From NCBI RefSeq assembly GCF_037975245.1, contig NC_092563.1, positions 21,465,699 to 21,529,698 of the forward strand: a DNA stretch of 64,000 nucleotides. The letters run 5' to 3'. The notes under the pieces were generated by a model that worked only from the letters and a program-made list of their open reading frames with translations, was not told the origin of the DNA and searched no databases. Made by a program: the position numbers and the translations under genes. Positions within the stretch are counted from its first letter, which is position 1; each line of letters starts with the position of its first letter. This document shows positions 1-10,629 of this stretch, piece after piece. Source of the DNA: Apostichopus japonicus. Its lineage: Eukaryota; Echinodermata; Holothuroidea; Aspidochirotida; Stichopodidae.

Positions 1-1704
1 TGCGGAGTGCTGACTGCCGACTCCGTACCTAGCTAGTATTTAGTAACAGAACAAGAGATGTTTGGCGTCTTTTTGGGTGATTTAAGATGGCCGCTTCACA
101 GGGAATAGACCAACTAGCGTTCAGAAGCGGCGAGCCCCCAATCCAGTTAGTGTACAGATCAGTGCTTGCGACAGGCTCAGCAAGCCTATTTACTAGGGAA
201 GAAAACTCGCTTTCCGTAAAGTTATTCGACATGTTGAAAGGTTCGATAGTATATTGCGGACTGATATAACGTAGCTTATGCCATATTCTTCTATTGCAGT
301 ACAGTGTAGGTATATACTGAAGCACTAGTATAGTACTGATACAAGTCCTTTTGCCGCGCTCCGTCGAAAAAGTTTATCAACAATACCGATCGTACACATG
401 CATGGTACTCGCGAACGCGATTTGCATAACGGCTCTTCCCACTCGCGTGCCACTCACACTTTTATGATATATATATTACCGCGCCGAACATGACAAAATA
501 GTATATAATATATAACAGTTATAACAAACAATATATATATATGTTATGCGATATATATATGATATGCGATATATATAGGTTATGCATAACGTATATATAT
601 GAAGAACAAACATAAGTCATATATATTACTGCATAACCAACATATATTCCTCGTTATAATCAATATATATGGTATATAATATTGTCACATATGGCACTTC
701 ATACATCTCAGGTCCAGCTAAAGATAACAAGGTATCACGTTTCATTACTGTACTGTCTGCATTTTGTAGCGACACGAATAAAGCGTCACTTGCAAGCAAC
801 GGAATGTTAACTTTTTCAGATGGCCGTTTGGCGGGTTTTATACATTATTAACTCACCTTTTTTTCTTCACAGTCCGGATGGCGTTCTCTACGCTGTTCTC
901 TCTAACCAGTCCCAGTTTTCATAAGAAAGTTATCGCTAGGGCTTGGCGCAGAACAGCGATAGTTTCTTCCACATAACATATATCGCTAAATATTAATCCC
1001 ATCGATATGTGGTTTAATAATTAAGTCGTGATCCTCAGAATGAAAATAAAGGAGATTTCCGTGTTTCAATATACGCGCACTGATAAAAAAAAATGATAAA
1101 TCCCGGACTAAGTTAGTATAAATTAATAGCGGAACATCCAATATAAAATGATCGTAGTTGCATTATATGAAAAACACTTGTTGTCGAGCGTGAATTCGAG
1201 ATGAGAATGTCATCGTGGGAAAAACTCCCCTTTTTGGCTAAAAACTCGTCCCTAACGGTTGAGTCACACAACCCGGGGTCAGGGGTTAATCGATAAAGTC
1301 ATTAGCCCCGAGAGTAATGACAAATGAGGTATTTAGTACAAAACGACAATGACTGAAATTCCAAAGTTGAACAAATTATGGCGGCGCTGTTTCCAAAATT
1401 TAAAACAAATAGAATTTCCTAGAGAAATGATGAAGTCACTACAGCCGCACGCTATTTGGGGCGAGTCTTCAATGCCTTTAAATTGGATATTCTGTTGACA
1501 ATTCTCTTCCCCCACCCAGTTGTCTTGGCCAGTCTCTCATTTACAGATTGGGGGACAGTGTGCTGGGATACCGGTAGGGCCACCCTGCATGTTTGTGTCT
1601 AAATACTTAATCAATTTGAAAGTGTTTTTTTTTCTTTCCTTTTTCCACCTGCACAGTTGCAATATGGATAGTGATTGAGTTTGAACATTCTGTTCTCTCC
1701 ATAG
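1..1704. other. 5' flank without a supported gene
   Basis: No exon here can be supported. An ATG at 87 in a GATGGCC context opens 60 codons, but the peptide resembles nothing I recognise and the antisense frame is equally open. A 15-bp inverted repeat (arms 923-937 and 955-968) could form a hairpin. The first coding exon (signal peptide) of the HYR/EGF gene is expected upstream of 1705, and I could not find it. Confidence 0.4.
455..675. repeat. AT-rich (TA)n-like low-complexity block
   Basis: Interrupted ATATAT runs alternate with GTTATGC and TATGCGAT words. Simple sequence with no coding frame. Confidence 0.7.
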
Positions 1705-1965
1705 GTCAAGGCTTGGTCATCGATGGTGCCAATTGTCAGGACAGATTTGTTTTCCTGGTTTCAGCAGTAATATTTCAGGAGGTCATAATTGTGATTCCAA
1801 ATGCCACATTTAATGGTATTGTTGTTCCACCTAACGACTTTGGTGGTACAGCAACTAGCCTTAGTAGAACCGTATACTTCTTGAGAGAGGGTCCACACCA
1901 ATTCATCTTCAGATATCAACTTGCTGGAAACACTGCTACTTGTGACTTTACCATTACAGTTGTAG
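1705..1965 (+). CDS. HYR-domain exon (internal, phase 1-1)
   Basis: The acceptor CTCTCCATAG precedes 1705 and the donor G|GTTTGT follows 1965. Read with one base carried in, the exon is open for 86 codons and ends in LAGNTATCDFTITVV, the classic closing strand of a HYR (hyalin repeat) module. It has the two Cys expected of the family (ANCQD near the start, TATCDF near the end). HYR modules are Ig-like extracellular adhesion domains. The exon is symmetrical (phase 1 in, phase 1 out), as usual for shuffled extracellular modules, and joins in frame to exons at 3887, 4843 and 5963. The open frame runs back to 1671, but the acceptor and domain boundary favour 1705. The upstream exons are not visible. 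The domain call is confident; the specific protein is unknown. Confidence 0.75.
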
Positions 1966-2646
1966 GTTTGTACCAATATTACTGTACAGGGTTATTTGAT
2001 AGAGGATGACACAATCAGCATTGGTCCTGGTAAGCATCCTCATCATCATTACAATATTGTCCAGAATTGGCCTTTACTCAGACTTTTCTTGTTGGTCGGT
2101 GGTTTTCCTTTGTAATAAGACCGACTTTCAGCAACCAGCAGGGGCAGGAGCCACCCACCAGTCAAATGTCTTTCCCCCCCCCCCCTTCCCAAATGACATT
2201 TATGGGCAAAGAAAAATATTGGACTACTATTATAAAATTTCAAGTCTCAGTTAAACCAATTCGAGGTTGACACTAATCCGTAAAGGATGGGAGTTCTCAA
2301 ATTAATACCAGCCTACTGCATAATGGGGTAAATCTATCCGATCATGTTGCTTTCTCCCCTTGCAACACACTTTACCCGACAAGATAAACCTGCTACTATG
2401 CTTTGATGTCATGTGTATGTTTATAACTATATACCATCGTTATATCGACCATGGGAAGTTAATCCAATATTGTTACTTGGAAGCTTCAGAATGATATATT
2501 ACAAAAATTTTAATATTGCAGGTGTGAATTCACACGGGCTAGATAGACAGTTTTGTAGTGGCTGAGTGAATGAAGCCACAGTCGATGAAACTGAGGCTCA
2601 TATGCAATTTATTTAAATCGTTATCATAGACAATGAGATACCTTAA

Positions 2647-3361
2647 ACTGTTGAAAGGATAGTCCAGACCAAAATGTGAACTTCAGACAAAACAATGGAA
2701 TGGACAAAAAACTGAACCCAATTGTCGAAATTCCATCCCTATACTATTTTTAAGTTTATCCAAATTTTTAAATTTGATTTGCCAAATAACACATTTTACT
2801 GAAAAAAAATAATCATCCGTTTATAAAGAAATACATAGGCATTTGTAGACAAAGTGTGGACGATTCATTTATGTACTGTAAACAGTATGAGAAGAGAGCA
2901 CACACAGGGTTATCAGCTAAGAGTATCCAAGTGTGTAGCAAGGGGGGTGTTAGGAGAAAGGGGGGAGACAGAAAAACAGAGAGAGATGAGTGGGGAGAAT
3001 TTGGAGAACAACGTAGAGAGATCTCACTTAAGCTTATCAGAAGTGTGGAAGTTGGAATAAATGCAGTATTTTGAATGTTTTTAAATAATTTTACATGGCT
3101 AAAATCTTGGCCAATTGGATTAACTTTGAAAGCTCTGGAGCCTCAAAAGTCCACCATATCATATAGATTCCTGGGGCAAAGCCCCACCATTTTCTTTGTG
3201 GCCGGTCCCCTGGACCCCGCGCAGATAACGCAAAACGCTCTCGTTGACAGGTCAATAAATTGAATCCGCCTAAGCTCCCAAAGATGAAATCCTTGCTACA
3301 CGCTTCACTTTCCCTACAATATATTAAGTTCATTTGTTTAGTTGGACTATCCTTTCAACAG
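2647..3361. mobile_element. TTAA-flanked MITE in intron
   Basis: A 19-bp inverted repeat beginning CTGTTGAAAGG occupies 2648-2666 and 3343-3361, and TTAA lies immediately outside each end (2643-2646 and 3362-3365). About 715 bp with no transposase frame. TTAA target duplication is typical of Kolobok and piggyBac superfamilies; which one is not decided. It lies in the intron after the HYR exon. Confidence 0.65.
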
Positions 3362-3886
3362 TTAAGCAGATGAAACTCAGGAATAAACTGTTCAAGTTGG
3401 GTGAAGAAACATTGATAACAGCTAGTACAGTCACAATACTTTCAAGTGTTTGGGAATGGGGCATAATGCAAAAGTACCTAAAATGACAGAACTGGTCGCA
3501 CGCCCACACCCAGATGAAAAAGTCTGGTTATATCACTGTTTACGTATAAATAAATGGTTTATGGATTCACATGTTAAGTAGAACAGGGTTGTTTTGAATT
3601 TGTTACTCCTCCCTTAGCCTGTAACCTCATTCTTTACAGGGGGGGAAAACTTTGTGAAGATGACTAGTATTCATATTTAGTGCAATATAAACACATACAA
3701 CTGGAGTCGCACACATTAGCATTCCCTTCCTACTCCATCCCCCCCCCCCCCACCATAGCGACCTGTCTAGGCTTGTCATCATGAGACTGTTTCAAGTCAA
3801 ACAGACAAGTTTATTAGTCAAAGATAGTTATGACATAATGACTTCCAAAAATTGGTTAGTTCACAAGGCACTTTTTTTCTTTACAG

Positions 3887-3922
3887 ACTCTCCATTACCA
3901 CTAATAAAGCGTTCAATTGGAG
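3887..3922 (+). CDS. Short linker exon of the HYR/EGF gene (phase 1-1)
   Basis: A 36-bp segment between a TTTTTTTCTTTACAG acceptor and a G|GTATGT donor. With the G carried from the HYR exon it reads DSPLPLIKRSIG and leaves one base, so it keeps phase 1. The polypyrimidine tract and donor are strong and the frame matches both neighbours. The peptide is a hydrophilic, proline-containing spacer between the HYR and EGF modules. It may be skipped without a frame change. Support rests on splice signals and phase only. Confidence 0.55.
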
Positions 3923-4324
3923 GTATGTATGACAAGTAATTGGAGTTTGAAATAAGTAAAGAAAATCTATTTATTCATGCAAATGCTTGCAGTTATTAAT
4001 AAATATATGAGTGCCAATTGTTCATTTATTCATTTGATGTGGTTCTATTAAGTTACTATATTATCTAAATATTGTAATATTACGACTAATTTGCAATGAT
4101 CAGAAATTGGAGTCCATTTATCAGCAAATGCATCAGTAATGCTACGACAGATTGGTTACAGAACTCATGTATAATAATATATCAACACAGTGCTTACATA
4201 ATGAACAGGTGTAACAATCTTGTGCAAATGATTGTATTAAATTAACAACAGATGTAAACTCAATTAACTTATACGGTTACATTGTCTACATATGTAACAA
4301 GTTTGGTGACTTAAATATCTATTG

Positions 4325-4835
4325 CATCTTCCATGTATTGTTTGTTCCCCAATTCCTGCTTGCAATCCCTTACTGTACTACCTTAGCTCTTTATTCCTGC
4401 TACATACCCCTGTTTGTAAAAACAAAACCCCCTAATACCTGCTTCAATTGTACCGCCTGTCATAAGTACCTACGCCCCTGATAACAGCTTCCTACCCCTT
4501 GCCTTAAATACCATAATTTGCCATAAGTACCTAATTTCTGCATCACATCCCTGGTCAGAATTACCTAAACCCCTAATTCCTGCTTTGTAAACCTTTGTCA
4601 TAAGTACCTAATCCCCTAATACCTGTTTTCTACCCTTGCCATAGCTACCTGCTTCTTACCCCTGGTCATAACTACTGTACATTTACCCTTAATTCTTGCT
4701 TCTTACCCCTTGCCATAACTTCCTAAGCCCATAATTCCTGCTTTCTACCCCTTCCATAGCTACCCAAAGCTCCTCAATTCTGCTTGTACCCCTTGTCATA
4801 ACTACCTTAAATCCCTAATTCCTGCTTGTCATTTC
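4325..4835. repeat. Degenerate intronic tandem repeat (~36 bp period)
   Basis: About a dozen diverged repeats of the pattern AATTCCTGCTT, ACCCCTTG, CATAACTACCTAA, CCCC. The block ends immediately before the acceptor of the EGF exon at 4843, so it forms the pyrimidine-rich 3' end of that intron. Confidence 0.7.
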
Positions 4836-4842
4836 ATTATAG

Positions 4843-4986
4843 AAGCAGCCATCGATGACTTGACTATTTGTGATCCAAACCCTTGCATGAATGGAGGACA
4901 ATGCCGTCCGGTTTATGAGTTAAATAGTTTGATCACAGAATGTTTGTGCCCTGATGGATGGTCCGGTGAAGTTTGTACAACACCTG
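4843..4986 (+). CDS. EGF-like domain exon (phase 1-1)
   Basis: The acceptor CATTTCATTATAG precedes 4843 and the donor G|GTGAGT follows 4986. The 47-codon frame contains six Cys in EGF spacing: ICDPNPC, MNGGQC, then ECLC and GWSGEVC. NPCxNGGxC and GWxGxxC are diagnostic of EGF modules. The N-terminal EAAIDDLT part has Asp residues, but the strict calcium-binding motif is not complete. The exon is symmetrical and continues in frame from the 3887 exon into the transmembrane exon at 5963. The domain acts in extracellular protein contact. Very likely real; the gene's identity is unknown. Confidence 0.85.
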
Positions 4987-5098
4987 GTGAGTAATCTGTA
5001 GATATTAGGGTTAACCTCAGAAGACCTCAGGTTTAATAATCCCTATTTTGCTAAATTTGTTTCTCCATCCCTCTCCCTCAAGTACAGCTAGAAGTAAG

Positions 5099-5352
5099 CT
5101 AAGCCAGAATATATCACTAGATTTACTGAGTTTGATAGAAGGATTGTGAATATTATCATAGGCTAATCCAGAATGTATCACTAGATTCACTTGAGTTTAA
5201 AGGAAAGATTAAGCATATTATCATAGGGTTATCCAGAATATATCACTAGATTCACTTGAGTTTAAAGAAAGGATTACGCATATTATCTTAGGCTAATCCA
5301 GAATATATCACTTGAGTTTGATGGAAGGATTAAGAAAATTATCGAAGGATAA
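5099..5352. repeat. Four-copy ~62 bp tandem repeat
   Basis: Four copies of a unit with CCAGAATATATCACTAGATT, TTGAGTTTAA, AGGATTA and ATTATCATAGG follow one another in the intron after the EGF exon. The last copy lacks the ACTAGATTC part. Confidence 0.75.
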
Positions 5353-5962
5353 TCTTATATCTCTTGTATATCTCAGTACTATTGAGCAGATATTGTGGTG
5401 TAATTGGCTATCCTGTTGGAGTGTGTATTGAACAGACACAGATATAGAGCAAGAGGAAGCTGGCTCCCGGTCGAGTTTTGTAAGCCCAATCACTGACATC
5501 ACTTTAAAACATCTGACAAGACTACATTATGAAATCCACTTTAACGACAAAGAATATAGAAGAACTTTGGTGTTTTAATGGGGTTATGTCTACAGACTTA
5601 GTATCTCGAGGTCTCCTGGAGGACTTCAAGGTGATAGAAGGTTAGTCTTGCTCGATGGTGTCAAAGGAACAATAATAGTTAGGTGCCTGACACACTGAGG
5701 TTGACCTGTTTAAGTGACATGTGAAAGAAAGGAGATCCTTTGAGCAACTGAGGCCATTAGATTTATATGTTTAGGTACAAATTTCAGGTTTGGTTGTCAC
5801 TAGGTTTTGCAATGACCATTCACTATGATGCTATGAAACATTGAACTGAAATTTGCTCAAAATGTCGCTGAATTAGATTAAATATCAGAGACTTGAGCAA
5901 GGTTCTCTTTTTGGGTAAAAATGATAATATATTTTTTAACATTATTATGTCTTATTCTGTAG

Positions 5963-6102
5963 TATCAGACAGTCTAATCTACGACCAAGTGACCATGGTT
6001 GCAGTCCTGTTGTTGCTTGTAGTCGTCATGGTGATGGTGATGTACCAGACTTGTCAGCACTGGAGGAAACAATCACTCGATGAGAAACCTATTATCCAGT
6101 AA
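5963..6102 (+). CDS. Transmembrane and cytoplasmic-tail terminal exon
   Basis: The acceptor TATTCTGTAG precedes 5963. One G carried from the EGF exon completes GTA (Val), and the frame runs VSDSLIYDQV, then a hydrophobic stretch rich in Val, Leu and Met (MVAVLLLLVVVMVMVMY), then the basic tail CQHWRKQSLDEKPIIQ and stop TAA at 6100-6102. This is a type I membrane anchor with a short cytoplasmic tail, so the predicted protein is HYR, linker, EGF, TM. The frame stays open upstream of the acceptor to 5893, but that part does not extend the protein sensibly. No AATAAA lies close downstream, so the 3' UTR length is uncertain. Because another EGF exon with the same phase lies at 16725, this may be an alternative last exon. 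Confidence 0.7.
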
Positions 6103-7507
6103 TCTATCAAAATCTTGACTTTATTTACTAATTGTATGCATTACTGTTAGTAGGGTTCTCTTCGTTTTGTCTCTTCTTGAAGTTCATTTTGTCAATAGTT
6201 TTACCCAGATTTATTTGTTGATGTAACAAAAGGTTATTAATCAAAAACGGTTGCTATGGTACATGGATAATTTATAAGTTCATCGAAGGGTGCTTTTACA
6301 ATAGATACGGATGAAATCTCGAGGTCAGGATCTGATCCTCATGTCCAGATCACAGCTGTAGTGTATAAACACAGTTCAGATCGGATCTGATCCTCCTATA
6401 TTGATGCTGGCAGAGACCAATTATCTGGTCCGGACGTCCAGATCAATTTGGCAATGTAAACACTCCCGCATCAACAGTGACCCGAGATATCAGGTGACCC
6501 CATTAAGTAACATGTATTCTCGCCTGAAATTCTAGTCCTGTATCATGTATGTGCTAATTTCTACACAGATTGAATGTGTGTGGGCCGTGCATACGTAGTA
6601 TTGCCACCCCAAGGCTATGCAACCATGACAATGAATGTTTTGGATTACACGTTCTACGCCAACTGTGGCTGCGCATGACACATTTCCAATCTGATTTTGT
6701 TACCAATATCTGGTGAAAAGCGAGAGAGGATTAGAGTACCACTCATGTGTAAATGCATCAAGTGTAAAAGTGATGTTTGATTTTAAGAGGGTATCATCCT
6801 GCAAAGAATTAGAAAGCATATTGAAGCTGATAGTGAATGCTGTTATTTTCACTTCTTCTCAAGTTACTTCTTTTGGCTAATTGGCACCTAATCGACCATA
6901 ATTAAAGAGATTGATGGCATTGTTGGTCATTGATTTAGTCAATTAATCACTTTGAAGCCTTTGAAAGGCTCATTGTTTTATTTTGCTTCCTAAATTACTG
7001 GAAATGACGACATACGAAAGACAGCAAAGGAAAAGTTCAGAGTTCAATTTAAGTTTTATCCATATATTCTAACTTTCCTGGTGAAGTTTGCAGGCAATTC
7101 ATAGATGCCCTTTGTGAGATATATTAATTTGAAGTAACAATGCTTCTTACTACTAATACTGAACTTGAAGTCAAAGAAGTGTTATGTCTGAGAACTGGCA
7201 GCAAACAGAAATAGTTTGTTTCCATCAAATTTATTTTTTCTTCAAAACGTAATAACAAGAAGATTTTATTGTCTAATGGTTATCGTTGTATTATCATACC
7301 TGCTGACATCTGGAGAAGAGCATGAAGGAATTGAATACAAGATTCACCAAGGTGTTTTATCTATGTCTACCTTTTTACAAGGAAAAACTAACAGTAGTTC
7401 TGAACTTTTCCTATAGACAAACATTTTAACAACTGTCACCGTCTGTCACCGGGCTGTCACCGTTTATTGGTGATATATGGCATTAAAACTGCTTTCATTC
7501 CCCAACT
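6103..7507. other. 3' UTR and intergenic/intronic DNA
   Basis: Probably begins with the 3' UTR of the exon ending at 6102. I see no further exon, RNA gene or repeat boundary. A short open frame at 7216-7416 has no splice or domain support. Confidence 0.4.
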
Positions 7508-7712
7508 GAAAACATTTTCGGACTGAAAACGTGTATTTCATTTTCGGACTGAAAACGTGTATTTCATTTTCGGACTGAAAACGTGTATTTCATTTTCGGA
7601 CTGAAAACGTGTATTTTTTTCGGACTGAAAACGTGTCGGACTGAAAACTCGTTTTTTCGGACTAAAAACGTGTATTTTATTTTCGGACTGAAAACGTGTC
7701 GGACTGACAACG
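7508..7712. repeat. 26-bp minisatellite
   Basis: Seven to eight copies of a 26-bp unit built on TTTTCGGACTGAAAACGTGT, the last ones shortened. The first copies are nearly identical. The reverse strand is open in this block only because of the repetition. Confidence 0.85.
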
Positions 7713-7764
7713 TGTACCCAGAGTTTCAATAGAACTTTCCTGGACGATATCACTCTGACAGTTG

Positions 7765-8330
7765 GTATGGTATTGACCTGGGACTAAATATACTGTTTAC
7801 ATAGTCTCAGCCAAGGAGATATTTAATGTAGCGTGAGTTAGCTGTAAATGGCATACTCTGTGGAATTGACTGGGTTCTAACTATACTGTTTAAATATCTC
7901 ACTAGCCAAGGCGATATGTGATGTAGCTTGTGTTAGCTGTAAATGGCATACTCTATGATATTGACTGGGGACTAACTATACTGTTAAATATCTCACTAGC
8001 CAAAGAGATATGTGATGCAGCTTGTGTTAGCTGTAAATGACATACTCTATGGAATTGACCGGGGACTAACTATACTGTTTAAATATCTCACTAGCCAAGG
8101 AGATATGTGATGTAGCTTGTGTTAGCTGTAAATGACATACTCTATGGAATTGCTGGGGACTAGCTATACTGTTAAATATCTCACTAGCCAAGGAGATATG
8201 TGATGCAGCTTGTGTTAGCTGTAAATGACATACTCTACGGAATTGACTGGGGACTAACTATACTGTTAAATATCTCACTAGCCAAGGAGACATGTGATGT
8301 AGCTTGATGTTAGCTGTAAATTGCATAGAC
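7765..8330. repeat. ~93 bp tandem repeat, six copies
   Basis: Successive units share GGAATTGACTGGGGACTAAC, TATCTCACTAGCCAAGGAGA, TGTGATGTAGCTTGTGTTAG and AAATGACATACTCTA, starting near 7862, 7954, 8051, 8145 and 8238, with a diverged first copy before them. Confidence 0.85.
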
Positions 8331-8734
8331 CATCAGTGACCATTGACTTGCTAGCATATTTCTAGCATATTTCTAACATATTCTAGCATATTTGGTGGCT
8401 GCAATATTGACATATGGGTATGCATAAAGATATCTCCTGAGAGTTGTAAATAAAAACATTTACTTCCCACCTCATGTGTAGTAGGCCTTTTGCCATATTA
8501 AATATAAATTCAGTGATAATGAGAAAGGTAACTTGACTACAATCTATGTTATAATGTATTTCTTCATATTTCTAACTATAGTTGCTGCGATTCCAGTTTT
8601 AGTAGCAAAGGTAATGGCAGTTATTTTGAACTCTGGGTGTACTTGAGGAATATTAAAACAGGTATTGTTATTGGTTGTTATGCCTTTTTTTACATCATAG
8701 TTGTTTCACAGTCACCGCTTGTATTGTTTCTGTT

Positions 8735-8985
8735 TGACTTTATCATTGTTTATATTGTTGCTGTTTGTATTGTTAATGTTTGTACTGTTACTGTTTGTAT
8801 TGTTAATGTTAGTACTGTTACTGTTCATAATGTTGCTTTTTGTACTGTTAATGTTTATATTGTTGTTTGTTTTGTCGCTTTTCATATTTTTGTAGCTGTT
8901 CGTATTGTTACTATTTGAAATTTTGCTATTCAATACACCTGTTTGAACTTGCATTGTTTGTATTGTTGCTGTTTGTATTTTGGGT
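8735..8985. repeat. Degenerate TTGT-rich short repeat
   Basis: Imperfect repetition of TGTTACTGTTTGTATTGT and TGTTAATG words, 18 bp or multiples. The hydrophobic (+) and Asn-rich (-) frames across it are by-products of the simple sequence. Confidence 0.75.
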
Positions 8986-8989
8986 TACA

Positions 8990-9420
8990 ATGCCAAAGGC
9001 TCAGTAACCATTGCAGTTGTGCAAACACAATATCTCAACAACCATTATTGGAATCAATGTCATACTTGGTAGGTAGATCCCCCATGATGTGTAGATGTGC
9101 CATGTGGTTTGTGGTTTCAATCTCATGAATATTACTGAGTGCGTGGGTCAAAATTTTAAAATACTTAAAAATGTCAATAACTTTGCAACCAAATTCCGAT
9201 TGACCTCATAACGTGGTATGGTGATGTCAGTTGATAAAAGGTGATGTCAGTTGATAATAGGTTTATGTTCATGTAATCAATAAATTCGCCTTCATAAAAA
9301 TATTCATGAATGGGCAGGGCTAGAGTGTTATCACACTAAAAAGCTTGTAAACACGATATCTCACGACCAACATGTTGAATTGATGTCATACTTTAGTAGG
9401 TAGATGCCCCTTGATGTGTA
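8990..9420. repeat. Dispersed ~300 bp repeat family, copy 1
   Basis: Carries the words found again at 54.2-55.2 kb and, inverted, at 56.8-58.0 kb: CATACTTGGTAGGTAGAT, TCATGAATATT, CAATAACTTTGCAACC, TGGTATGGTGATG and GGGCAGGGCT, ending in CTTGTAAACACGATATCTCA. Confidence 0.65.
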
Positions 9421-9879
9421 CATGTGAAATTGAAATTAGCGGACATCAAGAACAGACAACAGAAACGGCCACTAAACGTAGGCCTAGGTATTGAGACAAG
9501 CTATATATGCAACGCACGAGCAAGTATGGCTAGATACACCCTACGCTACAGCATTGCGACCAATCACGCAGCAATATACCAACCATTCGAGTAAAACTTC
9601 ATCAATTTGAGGGGTATGCAAAAAAAAATCCCGAGTTTTTAAGAGTATCTTCTGTTAGGTTTCACGGGGAAACCGTGTTGTGGATGGAAGCAGCGGTGAA
9701 GTACATTCACCATTTTTAGCTCAGCTGACAGCTTTCAGCTATCTCATAGCTGTCGTACGATATTTTAGAAATTCTGACACTTTGCCAACGTGTTTGAATG
9801 ACTGACGTTCCATCATTTTCTCTTCAATTAGCCTGAAATTTCGCAAGAGATTTGTGTGAGTTAAGTTTCCATACATGCG

Positions 9880-10135
9880 ATCATATTTTCGGTCCTAAAA
9901 AGTTGCACAGAATATGATTGGTCCATGATTACACTTCGGATATCACCATATACAATAAGGGTTGATTGATGAAGTTTCTACAGACTTTCCCCACTCCCGT
10001 TTTCAAATTTGATGGAATTGTTCAACAAAAGTTGAACAGAACTTTTCCATACTTGAAAGTGTCAAGCATGATGTGATTGGTCCTTGGTGACACTTCGGAC
10101 AGCACCATGGGTTGATTGATGTAGCCGCTAGTCGT
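9880..10135. repeat. Local two-copy repeat
   Basis: A ~75-bp segment containing TGATTGGTCC, ACACTTCGGA, CACCAT and GGGTTGATTGATG occurs at about 9905-9980 and again at 10070-10125. Confidence 0.55.
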
Positions 10136-10191
10136 CCCGACTAATCTATCAATAGCATAGGACCCTCAGCGCAGCTAGCCCTAGTGCGCAG

Positions 10192-10480
10192 TAACCCTGT
10201 AATAAATTGTTATTTTAGATTTTAAAAGATGTTTACGCTGTATGTTTATGAATGCTCCGTGAAGTTTGTTAACAATCTCCGCGCATGAAAACTTCCCTTA
10301 CATAATGCACGTGCAGATAGCGAACCATTTTACACAGTCAATGCGCATTGAGATTGGTCCTTGATAAAAATCTAACTTAGACGACAGTTAAGTTTCGTAA
10401 ACGGCCAGAAGTTTTCTTGGAACTGAATCTCGACAATTGCGAAATACGACGGAAAACTCCGACAACGGAAACATTCCACT
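10192..10480. repeat. Dispersed repeat, intact copy
   Basis: From CCCTGTAATAAATTG to ACTGAATCTCGACAATTGCG this segment matches 14775-14990 plus 16003-16070. Shared words include ATGCTCCGTGAAGTTTGT, GAAAACTTCCC, ATGCACGTGCA and GACGACAGTTAAGT. It serves as the uninterrupted reference for the copy split by the insertion at 14.99 kb. Confidence 0.7.
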
Positions 10481-10511
10481 GCTACACACGAAACGTGAGA
10501 TTGGTCCAAAC

Positions 10512-10621
10512 TTGCCTTCTTAAGATATCGTGTTTACAAGCAAGACGTCACACACTTACACCTACACGCACATCCGCCTGCATGACTACATCGGTTACGA
10601 TTAGTATCGAAACCAAAAATA
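10512..10621. repeat. Terminus of a second dispersed family
   Basis: Has TTCTTAAGATATCGTGTTTA, CAAGC, GACGTCACACAC, then GGTTACGATTAGTATCGAAA. The same order occurs at 47693-47792, and the first half at 57935-58010. Confidence 0.65.
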
Positions 10622-10629
10622 TAGTATAC

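Noticed and set aside
87-269. 60-codon ORF as first exon of the HYR/EGF gene
   Set aside because: No signal peptide, no donor in a suitable phase, and the antisense strand is equally open.
8582-8610. 29-bp mini-exon between AACTATAG and GTAATG
   Set aside because: Phase 1 in and 0 out breaks the phase-1 pattern of the gene, and the peptide is uninformative.
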